Source: Sulfurimonas sp.
GTDB taxonomy: Bacteria > Campylobacterota > Campylobacteria > Campylobacterales > Sulfurimonadaceae
DNA: 5,634 bases
Assembly: GCA_021157485.1 (NCBI GenBank)
Contig: JAGGWO010000210.1
Location: 1-5,634 of the forward strand
Direction: 5' to 3'
This document shows, piece by piece, positions 5,456-5,634 of this stretch. Numbering within the stretch: the first letter of the stretch is position 1; every line of letters starts with the position of its first letter. Under the pieces are notes generated by a model that was not told where the DNA came from, did no database searches, and was given only the letters and a program-made list of their open reading frames with translations. Position numbers and translations under genes: made by a program.

Positions 5456-5634
5456 TTATATACCTAATGCTCTTTTAATATCACTCTCAATAAACTCTTC
5501 TTCTATTGCACCAACGTAATGGTTAACAAGTTTTCCATCTAAGTACATTGCCATTAAAGGAATAGGAAATCTATCTCCAACTTCCAAATTTTTTGCAATA
5601 TCATCAATCAAACGACGATTTGTTTTAGAATTTA
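5456..5634 (-). CDS. Thioredoxin-fold protein, TlpA-like, C-terminal part (5' end outside window)
   Basis: The last 58 codons and the TAA stop of a gene entering from the right edge are visible. The residues match the second half of a thioredoxin-like domain: a helix (RRLIDDIAKNLEV), the cis-proline segment RFPIPLMAMYLDGK with its following strand, the strand NHYVGAI, and a final helix (EEEFIESDIKRALGI). The CxxC active site and any signal peptide or lipobox would lie beyond the edge, so redox activity and location cannot be confirmed. A TlpA/ResA-type periplasmic thiol-disulfide reductase is the most likely identity. The gene ends directly at the ftsY ATG, so the two are almost certainly cotranscribed. 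Confidence 0.7.
   Translation of the reverse strand, partial: NSKTNRRLIDDIAKNLEVGDRFPIPLMAMYLDGKLVNHYVGAIEEEFIESDIKRALGI

Noticed and set aside
5307..5519. Plus-strand open frame over the start of ftsY
   Set aside because: It is antisense to ftsY and the TlpA-like gene, is Ser/Ile-rich low-complexity sequence, and has no start signals.
1..5634. CRISPR array, insertion sequence, toxin-antitoxin or defence cluster
   Set aside because: No regularly spaced repeats, transposase motifs or paired small toxin genes are visible. Apart from the tRNA remnant, the window is filled with housekeeping genes.

Overview
The window looks like ordinary chromosomal sequence from a Campylobacterota (Epsilonproteobacteria) bacterium, most like Sulfurimonas or a close relative. 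The grounds are low GC by eye, short FtsY without the long acidic domain, a FliL-AcpS pair, extended -10 (TGnTATAAT-like) promoters, and the protein sequences themselves. The genus is an inference, because no search could be run.

Layout from left to right. Positions 69-113 hold the 3' part of a tRNA gene with a CAU anticodon (anticodon loop through CCA). The 5' half is missing and unrelated sequence replaces it at 1-68. This is the expected footprint of an integrative element that entered a tRNA gene and lies to the left of the window. A complete OmpR/PhoB-type response regulator follows on the minus strand (122-862). A divergent promoter region (about 863-969) separates it from thiS on the plus strand (970-1170), the sulfur carrier for thiamine thiazole synthesis.

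From 1171 to the right edge everything is on the minus strand. Read in the direction of transcription from the right edge, the order is: the C-terminal end of a thioredoxin-fold (TlpA-like) protein, ftsY (SRP receptor GTPase), radA (recombination ATPase), an unrecognised 86-residue protein, a beta-class carbonic anhydrase, fliL (flagellar stator-associated membrane protein) and acpS (holo-ACP synthase). Two junctions (TlpA-like/ftsY and fliL/acpS) are exact TAA-ATG abutments and suggest translational coupling. The 86-residue gene and the carbonic anhydrase are 20 bases apart and share a candidate TATAAT promoter. The ftsY-radA gap contains a nearly perfect 29-base dyad. thiS and acpS converge with no bases between their stop codons.

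The genes are mostly housekeeping functions (protein targeting, DNA repair, acyl carrier activation, cofactor synthesis, CO2 handling, motility) and do not form one pathway. I see no convincing new defence or mobile system inside the window. The points most worth following are the tRNA-fragment junction at the left edge, the dyad between ftsY and radA, the small unknown gene coupled to the carbonic anhydrase, and the overlapping sigma-28-like and sigma-70-like boxes ahead of fliL.
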